A stretch of 64,000 bases of DNA from Bacteroidales bacterium (lineage in GTDB: Bacteria; Bacteroidota; Bacteroidia; Bacteroidales; UBA932), in contig JAEEQS010000003.1 of NCBI GenBank assembly GCA_016285455.1, positions 109,173 through 173,172 on the forward strand, written 5' to 3'. Positions 19,817-29,233 of the stretch are shown piece after piece (within the stretch, counting starts at the first letter, position 1; each line of letters opens with the position of its first letter). Below the pieces are notes generated by a model. That model was not told the origin of the DNA, did not search any database, and saw nothing but the letters and a program-made list of their open reading frames with translations. The position numbers were made by a program, and so were the translations under genes.

Positions 19817-21493
19817 TTATTGCAGAGCCGCAAACTCAATATCGTTGTCTACGCGCTCCTCGTAGAATTTCTTTTCAAATGCTTTTACAAGTTCATTTTC
19901 ACAGGTGGTGACATCACCCTTTCTGGCGGCGATAATAGCCCTCAGATAAGATTCGTCCGGATCACTTTCCTTTTTCAGGACCTTGAGGGCATCCTCGTTT
20001 TTGCCTTTGAGCAGAAGAGCTAGGCCGTGGTTGAATCCGTCAACTCCTTCCAGAACATCAAGGGCTCCGTCATAGTCTCCATCCTGGATAAGAAGAGAAG
20101 CCAGGTTGTCTTTTGCCTGGTCTATAACCTCTCCGTTTTCTCCCTTTGCCATATAGAAATACTCGGCAGCCTTGTCTGCGTTGCCTTTCTGCATAGCGGC
20201 AACTCCAAGGTTATTGTAATAGCCTGCGGTCTTGGTTGTTATCTTTTCAAGCCAAGATTCAGCCTCGCCCGGCTTGTTCTGCTGAAGGGCAAGGGCCGCT
20301 AGGTTGTTGATGGCTCTCTGGCTGTTGAATCTCTTTACGGCAGTATTGTAAACAGAAGCTTTTGTTGCTGCGTCGTCATAGAGATTGGCGGCGTAGAGCA
20401 GAGCCTCTTCTGTCAGGCGGTCGTCTGAGGTTTCAATCATCTGCCTAAGCTCGTCATCGCTCCAGTTTTTCTTGTCTATCTCGGCGACGATGCGGCTGCG
20501 CCTTAGCTGAGGAAGCACCTTGTTGTTCAGAGTCTTGAAGACCTGAGACATATTCCTGATTTCTCTTTCCCTTACCACAGGATCGGAATACATAGAGAGA
20601 ACCCTAATGATAAGATCCTTGTCTTCCATATCTGACTCTTCCACAAGTTTCTTGAAGCCTTCCCAGTCTTCTCCTTTCTCCTCTACGGTAACATCCATAT
20701 CTACATCTGCTCTCTTGGAGATGGTCTTGTCGTAAGCGGCCTTGGCGCTCTTGGCCCTCTGGGTGGAAAGCTGGTTGTTCTTGTCTTCAGGACCTTCCGG
20801 AGAAGCGTAGCCAATTATCTTTCCCTTCTTGACGGTTTTCTTGGAGTCTTTCTTGGCATCGCGGAGGAATTTTTCAAACGCCTTCACTTCGTCTGAATTC
20901 AGGCGGGTTGCCTTTACGTCTGACTTGTTGACATCGTAGAGAATCTGAGTTTCAACCTGTTCGGTTGTTTCCATCTCGTAGTTATCCTTCTCAAAGAAAG
21001 GGGTGCCATTGGTCTGTGCAAGCATAGATGTGCAGATGGTTCCTTCTGCAATCTTGAACGGCAGCGGATATTCCCAACTCTTGGTCTTGCTTGAATTGTA
21101 GATGGTTACCGCAAGTTGCAGAACGGCTTTTTCCATTCCTGGCTTGTATTTGAACACAACGTCTCTTTTTACGGTGCTGGCGGTTTTGTAAGGAATCTCG
21201 GTGTAGTTGTCTCTGATTTTCTCTCCCTGCATCCAGAAGTCTGGGCCGCTTTCTGTTACTCCGCCGTAAACCAGCTGAGGGGTGACTTTCAGATAAGCGT
21301 TTGGAACAAAATACTTTGCAGGAAAAGCAATTGAATAGGTAGCCTTAATCTGTCCTCCAACGCATTCCAGAGGATTTGGAGTACAATCTGTCTTTACCAT
21401 TGAGGCCAGTTTTGCCATCTGCTGCGGATTGGCGCAGAAAGTGGCAGCTGCAGCAACAGCAGCAACTAAAGCGGTTCTGAAAAATCTCTTCAT
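19817..21493 (-). CDS. OmpA-like/TPR surface protein
   Basis: Start MKRFFRTALVAAVAAAATFCA; KIIGYASPEGPEDKNNQLSTQRAKSAKAAY OmpA-like; C-terminal TPRs. Confidence 0.75.
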   Translation of the reverse strand: MKRFFRTALVAAVAAAATFCANPQQMAKLASMVKTDCTPNPLECVGGQIKATYSIAFPAKYFVPNAYLKVTPQLVYGGVTESGPDFWMQGEKIRDNYTEIPYKTASTVKRDVVFKYKPGMEKAVLQLAVTIYNSSKTKSWEYPLPFKIAEGTICTSMLAQTNGTPFFEKDNYEMETTEQVETQILYDVNKSDVKATRLNSDEVKAFEKFLRDAKKDSKKTVKKGKIIGYASPEGPEDKNNQLSTQRAKSAKAAYDKTISKRADVDMDVTVEEKGEDWEGFKKLVEESDMEDKDLIIRVLSMYSDPVVREREIRNMSQVFKTLNNKVLPQLRRSRIVAEIDKKNWSDDELRQMIETSDDRLTEEALLYAANLYDDAATKASVYNTAVKRFNSQRAINNLAALALQQNKPGEAESWLEKITTKTAGYYNNLGVAAMQKGNADKAAEYFYMAKGENGEVIDQAKDNLASLLIQDGDYDGALDVLEGVDGFNHGLALLLKGKNEDALKVLKKESDPDESYLRAIIAARKGDVTTCENELVKAFEKKFYEERVDNDIEFAALQ

Positions 21494-21506
21494 ATAGTGT
21501 TTGTTT

Positions 21507-22268
21507 TTATAATTCAGATAAATCCATATTGTTAATCCTCTCAAGATCTTCCGGCGTGTCTACTCCAAAAGACGGAGTATTGCATTCGGCAACCTTAATC
21601 TTGAGCCCGTTTTCAAGCCATCGGAGCTGCTCCAGCTTTTCTGTCTTTTCCAGGAAGCTTTCTTCCAGTGCGCAGATTTTTTCAAGCGCATCGCACCTGT
21701 ATCCGTAAAGCCCCACGTGAAGATAGTAAGGAAGGTTCTCCGGAAGGGGATCTTCCAATTCTCCTCCGCGATAAAAAGGAATCAGGCTGCGGGAAAAGTA
21801 GAGAGCATTCATATCCTTGTCAACTACGACTTTCGGGCGGTTAGGGTCCTTCAGCTCAGAAACAGAGGATGCTCTTTTTACGATAGTAGCAATCTGGCAG
21901 CCATCTTTCATAAGGGTATGGGCCAGCGTTTGAAGCTGGAGAGGAGATATGAAAGGCTCGTCTCCCTGAACGTTGACCACTCCACTGAAAGTTTTTCCGC
22001 TTTCTGCCGTATATATGTTGAGGGCTTCGAGGCATCTGTCTGTTCCGCTGCGGTGATTCTGGGAGGTCATCACGGCCTTCCCGCCGAATTTCTGCACCGT
22101 GTTAAGGATTCTTTCGTCATCTGTGGCCACGCAAACGTCGCCGAAGACCTTTGAAGCCTGCCTAAGGGTGCGCACAACCATAGGTACTCCGTGAACCAGA
22201 GCGAGCGGCTTGCCAGGGAATCGTGTGGATGCGTACCTCGAAGGTATTATAGCCAGTATGTTTTCCAT
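21507..22268 (-). CDS. kdsB: 3-deoxy-manno-octulosonate cytidylyltransferase
   Basis: MENILAIIPSRYASTRFPGKPLA, VNVQGDEPFI, YLHVGLYGYR. Confidence 0.96.
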   Translation of the reverse strand: MENILAIIPSRYASTRFPGKPLALVHGVPMVVRTLRQASKVFGDVCVATDDERILNTVQKFGGKAVMTSQNHRSGTDRCLEALNIYTAESGKTFSGVVNVQGDEPFISPLQLQTLAHTLMKDGCQIATIVKRASSVSELKDPNRPKVVVDKDMNALYFSRSLIPFYRGGELEDPLPENLPYYLHVGLYGYRCDALEKICALEESFLEKTEKLEQLRWLENGLKIKVAECNTPSFGVDTPEDLERINNMDLSEL

Positions 22269-22341
22269 CGTGACAAAAATACTGAAAATTTGTCGGTTTT
22301 TACGTAACTTTGCTCTTTGAGCAAGAAAAAAGAAAATCAAT

Positions 22342-23532
22342 ATGGAGTTGCAGAGTTTGAAAAACCGTTTTGACCTCATCGGTGACGATCCGCAGTTCCT
22401 GCGCGCCCTTCAGGTGGCAGAGCAGGTGGCCCCTACGGATATGTCTGTGCTGGTGATGGGGGAAAGCGGCGTTGGAAAGGAATCCATACCCCAGATAATA
22501 CACAGCTACAGTCCTAGAAAGCACGGCAAATACATAGCGGTAAACTGCGGAGCTATTCCGGAGGGAACTATGGAAAGCGAGCTTTTCGGCCACATAAAGG
22601 GGTCTTTCACCGGAGCCAACGAAAACCGCAAAGGATATTTTGAGGTAGCAGACGGGGGAACCATTTTCCTGGACGAGGTGGGTGAGCTCAGCGCCGAATC
22701 CCAGAAGAGGCTGCTCAGGGTGCTTGAAAGCGGAGAGTTCTACAAAGTTGGATCTTCCACGGTGCAAAAAACAGACGTGAGGGTAATAGCCGCTACCAAC
22801 GTGGACCTTCTGGAAGCCATCCGCCTTAAAAAATTCAGAGAGGACCTCTACTACAGGCTGAACCAGATACCGATAACCCTTCCTCCGCTCAGAGAAAGAC
22901 GTGGAGATATTTTGTTGCTGTTCAGGAAGTTTGCGGTAGACTGCGCAGACCGCTACAATATGCCGCCGGTTACTCTTGAAAGAGAAGCCCAGGCTGTTTT
23001 GCTTAGCTACAGATGGCCCGGCAATATCCGCCAGCTGAAAAACATTGTGGAGCAGATTACCGTGCTGGAGCCTTCGCGTCAGATAGATGCCGCCACACTT
23101 AAGCGATACCTGCCGGATTTTGGAGAAGACCTTCATCCGGTTTTGAGCTCCTCAGGATTCCAAGACGGAAACTTTCTTGGAGACAAGGAGGTCATTTACA
23201 AAATGATATACTCCCTAAAGCAAGAGGTGGATGCCATCAAGCAGAAGATTTCCGCTGGAGGTCTTCCGCAACCGTCTCAGAACATTCAGGTTACTCCTGC
23301 TTCCCAGGCTCCGGTCCACGCGGCTCCAGATGTAATAGTAGTTGAGCAGACTCCGGAAGAAGAATCCAAAGACCTTTCTATAGAATCGCTCTACAAGGAA
23401 CGCATACTGGAGGTGCTGAGAAAATATCCACGTAACCGCAAGGCGGCCTCAGACGAGTTGGGCATATCTGAAAGGACGCTTTACCGCAAGATAAAGGAAT
23501 ACGGAATTGAGTTGAAAAAGAAAAGGAAATGA
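22342..23532 (+). CDS. sigma-54 interaction domain transcriptional regulator (no receiver domain)
   Basis: GESGVGKES Walker A, GSFTGA loop, GGTIFLDEVGEL, C-terminal Fis-type HTH NRKAASDELGISERTLYRKIKEYG. Confidence 0.95.
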   Translation: MELQSLKNRFDLIGDDPQFLRALQVAEQVAPTDMSVLVMGESGVGKESIPQIIHSYSPRKHGKYIAVNCGAIPEGTMESELFGHIKGSFTGANENRKGYFEVADGGTIFLDEVGELSAESQKRLLRVLESGEFYKVGSSTVQKTDVRVIAATNVDLLEAIRLKKFREDLYYRLNQIPITLPPLRERRGDILLLFRKFAVDCADRYNMPPVTLEREAQAVLLSYRWPGNIRQLKNIVEQITVLEPSRQIDAATLKRYLPDFGEDLHPVLSSSGFQDGNFLGDKEVIYKMIYSLKQEVDAIKQKISAGGLPQPSQNIQVTPASQAPVHAAPDVIVVEQTPEEESKDLSIESLYKERILEVLRKYPRNRKAASDELGISERTLYRKIKEYGIELKKKRK

Positions 23533-24044
23533 AAAACCTTCTGAAGATATTTACTGTTGTTGCCGCAATGGCCTTATGCGGAGGATGCGGAATTTATTCT
23601 TTCTCCGGAACCAGCCTCCAGCCAGATATCAAGACTATTCTGGTTGCCAACTTGGAAAACAGGGCTATGATTATCAATCCAACCCTGGCCAGCCAGCTGA
23701 CGGAAGCCCTTCAGGACAAATACCGCAGGCTTACCAAGCTGGAGATGGTTTATGATGATCCAGACCTTGAAGTATCTGGCTACATCACCGGCTATGAAGT
23801 TACTCCAACGGCCGTAACGGCAGATGAGGTTGCTTCCCGAAACCGCCTTACCATAACAGTAAGAATCTTCTATAAGAACAACAAATATCCAGACGAAGCC
23901 TTCCCTGGCGGAAGAAGCTTTGCCGCTTACCAGGACTACGATTCCACCAGCTCTCTTGACTCTGTTCAGGATGCTTTATGCCAGCAGATTATAGAGACTC
24001 TAGTGGAAGATATATTCAACGCTACGGTTGCAGAATGGAGATAG
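23529..24044 (+). CDS. LptE family lipoprotein
   Basis: Lipobox ALCGGC; GIYSFSGTSLQPDIKTILVANLENRA. Confidence 0.88.
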   Translation: MKNLLKIFTVVAAMALCGGCGIYSFSGTSLQPDIKTILVANLENRAMIINPTLASQLTEALQDKYRRLTKLEMVYDDPDLEVSGYITGYEVTPTAVTADEVASRNRLTITVRIFYKNNKYPDEAFPGGRSFAAYQDYDSTSSLDSVQDALCQQIIETLVEDIFNATVAEWR

Positions 24045-24700
24045 AAGGAATAACATATTCCGGTATTGGTTCCTTGGATCTTATGGATATGGAAGCCGCT
24101 CTCAAGCAGGCTCCGTGGTTTTCGTATTTGAGAGAGATTCTTCTGGAGAAGCTCTACCGCAAAGACAAGGAAGCTTTTGCCGAAAACCTTTCTCGCAGCG
24201 CCATATTCCTGTCTTCTCGCAAGACGCTTTACGACAGGATTAATTCTCCTGTTGAGAAAGAGATTGCTCTGGAAACTGAACCTGTTCCTGAAGAAAAGCC
24301 GCAGGTTGTTCCACAAGAGGTTCACCGCCCTAGAGTGATTGTGGCCGGTGGTGATTTCTTTTCTAAAGATGATCTTAAAACCATTGATCCAGAGGATGAT
24401 ATGGAGCTTAAGCTGAAAAGCAGCCCGTTCTATCGTCCAGCTCCAGAACCGGTGGCTCAAGAGGAGGAAAAGCCCGCCGCGCCAAAGCCTAGGGAAAGAA
24501 AGTCAAGCCTTCTTACGGAAGACGGAAGAGTCAACTACGACGACCTTGCTTTCTGTACGGAAACCCTAGGCCATATCTATGCCCAGCAAGGTTTTTACGA
24601 CAAAGCAATAGAAGTTTTCTCCAAACTTATTTTGCTATATCCGCAAAAAAGTGCTTACTTTGCAGCCCTTGTAAATGAAATGAAGAAAAATACAGAGTGA
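24035..24700 (+). CDS. hypothetical protein with C-terminal TPR-like repeat
   Basis: ETLGHIYAQQGFYDKAIEVFSKLILLYPQKSAYFAAL; ATG at 24035 overlaps lptE-like stop. Confidence 0.8.
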   Translation: MEIEGITYSGIGSLDLMDMEAALKQAPWFSYLREILLEKLYRKDKEAFAENLSRSAIFLSSRKTLYDRINSPVEKEIALETEPVPEEKPQVVPQEVHRPRVIVAGGDFFSKDDLKTIDPEDDMELKLKSSPFYRPAPEPVAQEEEKPAAPKPRERKSSLLTEDGRVNYDDLAFCTETLGHIYAQQGFYDKAIEVFSKLILLYPQKSAYFAALVNEMKKNTE

Positions 24701-24701
24701 T

Positions 24702-25058
24702 ATGTACGGATTTTTTGTAACAATAATCGTGATAGCAAGTGTTCTGATCACCATCGCAGTCCTTCTGCAGAATTCAAAGGGCGGTGGACTTGCTTCCAAC
24801 TTTGGCGCTGGCAATACAACCTTTGGCGTAAGGCAGGCAGCAGATATTCTTGAGAAAGGAACCTGGATTCTTGCAGCTATAATTATAGTATTTAGCATTG
24901 CGGCTACAGCAGCCATTTCCACAAGAGGTGCCAAGAAGACAACTAATGCAAAGGAGATTCTTGAAAGGAAGCCTGCTTCTTCTGCTCCAGCATTCCCTGT
25001 AGGCGGACAGACAGAGGGCACCCCACAGACTGAAACCCCTGCAGAGCAGGAATTGTAA
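24702..25058 (+). CDS. secG: preprotein translocase subunit SecG
   Basis: VLLQNSKGGGLASNFGAGNTTFGVRQAADILEKGTW; two TM helices. Confidence 0.92.
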   Translation: MYGFFVTIIVIASVLITIAVLLQNSKGGGLASNFGAGNTTFGVRQAADILEKGTWILAAIIIVFSIAATAAISTRGAKKTTNAKEILERKPASSAPAFPVGGQTEGTPQTETPAEQEL

Positions 25059-25091
25059 CAAAATCGTAACAATTTTCACACTACATATAAT

Positions 25092-25138
25092 ATCCTGATA
25101 TCGAGTGACTGAGATAGTTCAAGATATCAGGATTTCTT
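25092..25138 (+). terminator. putative terminator after secG
   Basis: ATCCTGATATC (25092-25102) / GATATCAGGAT (25123-25133), perfect 11-bp stem, then ttctt. Confidence 0.5.
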
Positions 25139-25152
25139 AAAAACCCACTACC

Positions 25153-25202
25153 TTGCAATACAAAGTACTGATAAAAACACATATATTTGCATTGCAAAAT
25201 AC
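25153..25202. promoter_or_regulatory. tandem operator-like repeats upstream of the PspC-PadR operon, overlapping a TATATTTG box
   Basis: TTGCAATACAAAGTAC (25153-25168) and TTGCATTGCAAAATAC (25187-25202), 13/16 identical, 34 bp apart; TATATTTG at 25182-25189. Confidence 0.55.
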
Positions 25203-25235
25203 CTAAGAAAACAAAACACCCCAAAAACCAATACT

Positions 25236-25865
25236 ATGAAAGAAGTAGTCAGCGTTGCAATAGGCAACAAGAGTTTTACACTTGAGACAGATGCTTACGC
25301 CCTTCTGAAAGATTATCTCGAGGCTTTCAGAACAAAGTCTTCTGCCGGAGTGCAGTCTGATGAGACTATGAGTGACATAGAAGAGAGGATCGCGGAGATT
25401 CTTTCTTCCAAGACTTCGTCTGTCAGAAACGTGGTTAACGTTTATATGATTGACGAGATTATCGCCCGCCTGGGAATGCCAGACGGCACCGTCTACACAA
25501 GAGGCGGCCAAACTTACCAGGAAGCCTCGCAAGGCCAGGGTCAGGCTTACAACGGCCAAGCCTACACCTCACAGGCGTATGCTAATCCTCCTTACCAGGA
25601 CATTCCGCAGAAAAAGTTCTACAGAGACATAGACAGCCGCAGCATCGGCGGCGTTTGCTCCGGACTGGGCTATTACCTGAATTTCGACCCTACTATACTA
25701 AAGGTAATATTCGTGGTTCTGATGCTTATCGGCGGCGGTGGACTGCTTATCTACATTATCCTTTGGATTATTGCCCCTCCGGCAGTAACTCCTGTCCAGA
25801 AATGCGAGATGAGGGGATGGCCTCTGACCGCGGAAAACATAGAGAAATTCACCAGAAAGTTTTAA
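25236..25865 (+). CDS. PspC domain-containing protein
   Basis: KKFYRDIDSRSIGGVCSGLGYYLNFDPTILKVIFVVLMLIGGGGLLIYIILWIIAP. Confidence 0.92.
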   Translation: MKEVVSVAIGNKSFTLETDAYALLKDYLEAFRTKSSAGVQSDETMSDIEERIAEILSSKTSSVRNVVNVYMIDEIIARLGMPDGTVYTRGGQTYQEASQGQGQAYNGQAYTSQAYANPPYQDIPQKKFYRDIDSRSIGGVCSGLGYYLNFDPTILKVIFVVLMLIGGGGLLIYIILWIIAPPAVTPVQKCEMRGWPLTAENIEKFTRKF

Positions 25866-25869
25866 GGTT

Positions 25870-26256
25870 ATGGAAATAAACAGCAATATCAACAATACGG
25901 ATCTCGATCTGAACGCCGAGAATATCAAGGCGCAGATGAGAAAAGGGGTGCTTGAATACTGCATCCTGAGCATTCTCAGAAAAGGGGATTCCTATGTTTC
26001 TCCTTTGATTGCTGAGCTTAAAGCGGCAAAGATGATAGTGGTTGAAGGTACACTTTATCCGCTTCTTACCCGCCAGAAAAACCAGGGACTGCTTTCCTAC
26101 AGATGGGAAGAGAGCCCTAGCGGCCCGCCAAGGAAATATTATTCTCTGACTGAGAAAGGCAAGAAAGCTCTTGAGTTTATGGATGATGCCTGGAAAGACG
26201 TTATTAAAACAGTTGAGCTTATAAAGACAGGAATAGAAATTAACGAGGAGGAATAA
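25870..26256 (+). CDS. PadR family transcriptional regulator
   Basis: MRKGVLEYCILSILRKGDSYVSPLI...VVEGTLYPLLTRQKNQGLLSYRWEESPSGPPRKYYSLTEKGKKAL. Confidence 0.95.
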   Translation: MEINSNINNTDLDLNAENIKAQMRKGVLEYCILSILRKGDSYVSPLIAELKAAKMIVVEGTLYPLLTRQKNQGLLSYRWEESPSGPPRKYYSLTEKGKKALEFMDDAWKDVIKTVELIKTGIEINEEE

Positions 26257-26258
26257 TT

Positions 26259-27875
26259 ATGGAAGAAGTACTTAGAGTCAGCATCGGTGGCGTTCCGTTC
26301 ATTTTGAGCCCGGACGCATACAACAGAATGAAGAGTTATCTGGACCAGATAACCGCCCATTATGTAAAAAGACCGGAAGGTAGGGAGATAATCAGCGATA
26401 TAGAAAGCAGAATCGCTGAGCTTCTTCTGGAAAAGAACAGCAAGGAAGACACCGTTACCCTGGAAAGGGTTGAAGAAGTGATAGCTGTTATGGGAACTCC
26501 AAGCCAGTTCGGCGATGAAGAAGAGACTCAGGCCGGACCTTCAGCTTCACAAGGCCAGCCTTTCCAGAGTGCGCAGCCTAATCCCGCCCCCGTTCAGCAC
26601 CGCCTTTTCAGAGACTTGTCAGACAGGATGATAGGTGGAGTGTGCAGCGGCCTTGGCCATTATTTTAAGTTCGATGCCAGCATACTCAGAATAGCTCTTG
26701 CGGTTCTTCTAGCACTGCATATTGTTAGCGGATCGTTTATGCCTTACGGAGCCACCAGCATAATCCACGTTTTGTTCCGCCTTGTTTTACTGGCTTATAT
26801 TATCCTCTGGATAGTTGTTCCTGGAGCCAGGACTTACAGCCAGAGATGCCAGATGTACGGAACCGATCCGGGAGTAAGGGGGGCTGAAGAAAGCTTCAAC
26901 AACCCAGACCAGTTCCGCGGCAGCTGGTTCGGCCGCCTGCTGAAAGTGCTGCTTGGCCTGATATTCATTGGCCTGGGCATTTTGTTCTCGCTTAGCCTTT
27001 GGGGTCTGGTAATAGGAAGCGAATCTATGGTTGGCGTAAATCCTATTAACGCTCTGAATCTTATAGACGTGAATCCGTGGGGAAGAGCCCTTTACAAGGT
27101 GCTGATGGTTCTCTGCCTGGTAATTCCTTGCGTTGCGATGCTGTATGTGGGAATCCGCTGGCTGTTCAACCTCAGGAAGCCGAGATTCCGCCTTGGATGG
27201 ATTCTTTTCCTGGTGTGGATTATTTCACTGATAGGCCTTACGCTGTTTACCGGAAGCCGTGCCCTCAGGCTCGGAAGCGTTGAGAACAGTTCCGCTACAA
27301 AATCTTTCGACAAGCTCTACGATACGCTAAGGGTTGAATATGCTCCGCTACCTGAAACCGTTGATGGGCAAAGCGTTACCTGGGAGAGAATGAGCGAGAG
27401 AATGGCCCGTTCCACCCGCCGCAGAATAGGAGGCTATGTTACCTGGAACGGAAGACCGTTCAACGACGATGAGGAAGAAAGAAGCGTCTCAGATGGAGAC
27501 CCTTACACAGGAGGAGTTTACTTGTATATAACCAGCGGAAAAGCAAAGGCTTACGCCATTTATCCAACCCTTGACGTGATACACAAATCTTCTTCAATTA
27601 TTGTGGATGACAGCACTTCCACGACTGGCTGCTCAATTGTCAAAGACACCACGGTCAGAGCCGATCTTGAAATTACAGCCAACAGAATCTCCGCCATAAC
27701 CGCTATTGGAGAAGATGAAGATGATAAAGCCAAGGCTTTGGTTGAAGTCAAAGACAGCCTTCTTGTCATCCATCCGATTATTATTTCAAAAAAGCAAAAG
27801 TTTGACGGAACCTACATTTCCTCAAAACTTTATCTTCCAGACAGCAGTGTTGTGATTATAAACAGTCCTAAATGA
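26259..27875 (+). CDS. PspC domain-containing protein, larger paralog with extra TM and C-terminal region
   Basis: RLFRDLSDRMIGGVCSGLGHYFKFDASILRIALAV; N-terminus paralogous to the 25236-25865 product. Confidence 0.92.
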   Translation: MEEVLRVSIGGVPFILSPDAYNRMKSYLDQITAHYVKRPEGREIISDIESRIAELLLEKNSKEDTVTLERVEEVIAVMGTPSQFGDEEETQAGPSASQGQPFQSAQPNPAPVQHRLFRDLSDRMIGGVCSGLGHYFKFDASILRIALAVLLALHIVSGSFMPYGATSIIHVLFRLVLLAYIILWIVVPGARTYSQRCQMYGTDPGVRGAEESFNNPDQFRGSWFGRLLKVLLGLIFIGLGILFSLSLWGLVIGSESMVGVNPINALNLIDVNPWGRALYKVLMVLCLVIPCVAMLYVGIRWLFNLRKPRFRLGWILFLVWIISLIGLTLFTGSRALRLGSVENSSATKSFDKLYDTLRVEYAPLPETVDGQSVTWERMSERMARSTRRRIGGYVTWNGRPFNDDEEERSVSDGDPYTGGVYLYITSGKAKAYAIYPTLDVIHKSSSIIVDDSTSTTGCSIVKDTTVRADLEITANRISAITAIGEDEDDKAKALVEVKDSLLVIHPIIISKKQKFDGTYISSKLYLPDSSVVIINSPK

Positions 27876-27896
27876 TTTTGATTTCATTTGGAACAA

Positions 27897-27924
27897 GAAA
27901 AGGGCGGAGCAATCCGCCCTTTTT
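27897..27924 (+). terminator. intrinsic terminator with GCAA tetraloop
   Basis: aaaaGGGCGGA-GCAA-TCCGCCCtttt. Confidence 0.85.
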
Positions 27925-27951
27925 CTTTAAATTTGCACAAAACATCAAATA

Positions 27952-28524
27952 ATGAATATTGGAATTTTCAGTTCGGCCAATGGCAATGTAGATAAGTCTT
28001 ATTTTTCAGCCACAGAAGAACTTGGGATGTGGATAGGGAGTAAAGGACATTCCCTTGTCTGGGGTGGCTGCCGTCTTGGGCTGATGGAAACCATAGCGGA
28101 GAGTTTCAGAATCGGCACCAAAAATCTTCCGGAAGAAAAAAGAGGAAAACTTATCGGAGTTATTCCGGAAATCATTGAGGAAAAAGGCAAGTCTTTTTCT
28201 CCGGTAGACGAGGCCATTTACTGCAAAAACCTGTCGCAGAGAAAAGACATAATGATAAACCTCAGCGATGTAATAGTTGCACTTCCGGGAGGAATAGGAA
28301 CTCTTGACGAAATATTCACCGTTACTTCTGCAGCCACCATAGGCTACACAAACAAGAAGGTCATATTATACAATATCAGCGGATTTTGGAATCCGCTGAT
28401 AGATCTGATGAATCACCTTGAAGCCCAAGGTATGGTCAGGGGAGATTACCGCCAGAGAATTCTTGAGGCAAAATCCATTGAAGAACTTAGTTCAATGTTC
28501 CGGCTTCTGCCTTGTCAATCATAG
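27952..28524 (+). CDS. TIGR00730/LOG family Rossmann-fold protein
   Basis: GWGGCRLGLMETIAES-type motif and ALPGGIGTLDEIFTV (PGGxGTxxE). Confidence 0.93.
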   Translation: MNIGIFSSANGNVDKSYFSATEELGMWIGSKGHSLVWGGCRLGLMETIAESFRIGTKNLPEEKRGKLIGVIPEIIEEKGKSFSPVDEAIYCKNLSQRKDIMINLSDVIVALPGGIGTLDEIFTVTSAATIGYTNKKVILYNISGFWNPLIDLMNHLEAQGMVRGDYRQRILEAKSIEELSSMFRLLPCQS

Positions 28525-29173
28525 CCTTGTTAGCCGTTACATAAACCTCAACTCTTCTGTTCTGGGCCCTTCCGGCCTCGGTTGAGTTGTCTGCTACCGG
28601 CTCGTTGAAAGACTTGCCCTCGCTGGTCATTCTGGTGTCTGCAATTCCAAGGGTGTGCAGATAATTCCTTACGGCGCCGGCTCTTTCCAAAGACAGCTTT
28701 TCATTAACAGCCGCAGTTCCGGTGTTGTCTGTATGGCCGTAGATGGTGATGTCTGTGTCTGCCATATCTTTCATAGACGTTGCAAACTTTGCAAGGTCGT
28801 TCTTGGAAGCTGCAGAAAGATCGCTCTTTCCGGTCTTGAACAGAAGTCCGCTCTCAAAGGTTATCTTGATGGCCTCGAGTCCGTTAACGTCTGTTACGGT
28901 CTCTACCTTGGCGTTCTCAAGCTCCTTCTGAAGCTGCTCGGCCTTCTTGTCCATCTTGCGGCCGATAACTACTCCAGCTCCAGCTCCAACGGCACTGCCT
29001 ATAGCGGCTCCGATTGCGGCACCCTTGCCCTTGCCAATCAAAGCTCCGATACCTGCTCCTACGGCAGCTCCGGCTCCTCCGCCGATAAGTCCGCCTGAAG
29101 TTGTCTGGTTCATGTTACCGCACCCAGGAACAATGATGAGCGCAGCCATCAGACATAAGATCATTCTTTTCAT
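28487..29173 (-). CDS. OmpA family lipoprotein with glycine-zipper region
   Basis: Lipobox IIVPGC; Gly/Ala zipper; DITIYGHTDNTGTAAVNEKLSLERAGAVRNYL. Confidence 0.9.
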   Translation of the reverse strand: MKRMILCLMAALIIVPGCGNMNQTTSGGLIGGGAGAAVGAGIGALIGKGKGAAIGAAIGSAVGAGAGVVIGRKMDKKAEQLQKELENAKVETVTDVNGLEAIKITFESGLLFKTGKSDLSAASKNDLAKFATSMKDMADTDITIYGHTDNTGTAAVNEKLSLERAGAVRNYLHTLGIADTRMTSEGKSFNEPVADNSTEAGRAQNRRVEVYVTANKAMIDKAEAGTLN

Positions 29174-29233
29174 ATTATGTGGAATTTAAAATTGGTTGAC
29201 CGTTTAACTTTTGTGCAATTTAGCAAAAAATGA

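Noticed and set aside
22342-23532. GSFTGA instead of GAFTGA in the sigma-54 activator
   Set aside because: As I recall, this variant with no receiver domain is common in Bacteroidota regulators next to LptE/SecG genes; not treated as unusual
28487-29173. Gly/Ala-rich run in the OmpA lipoprotein as a possible repeat expansion
   Set aside because: Ordinary glycine-zipper domain, common in OmpA-family lipoproteins
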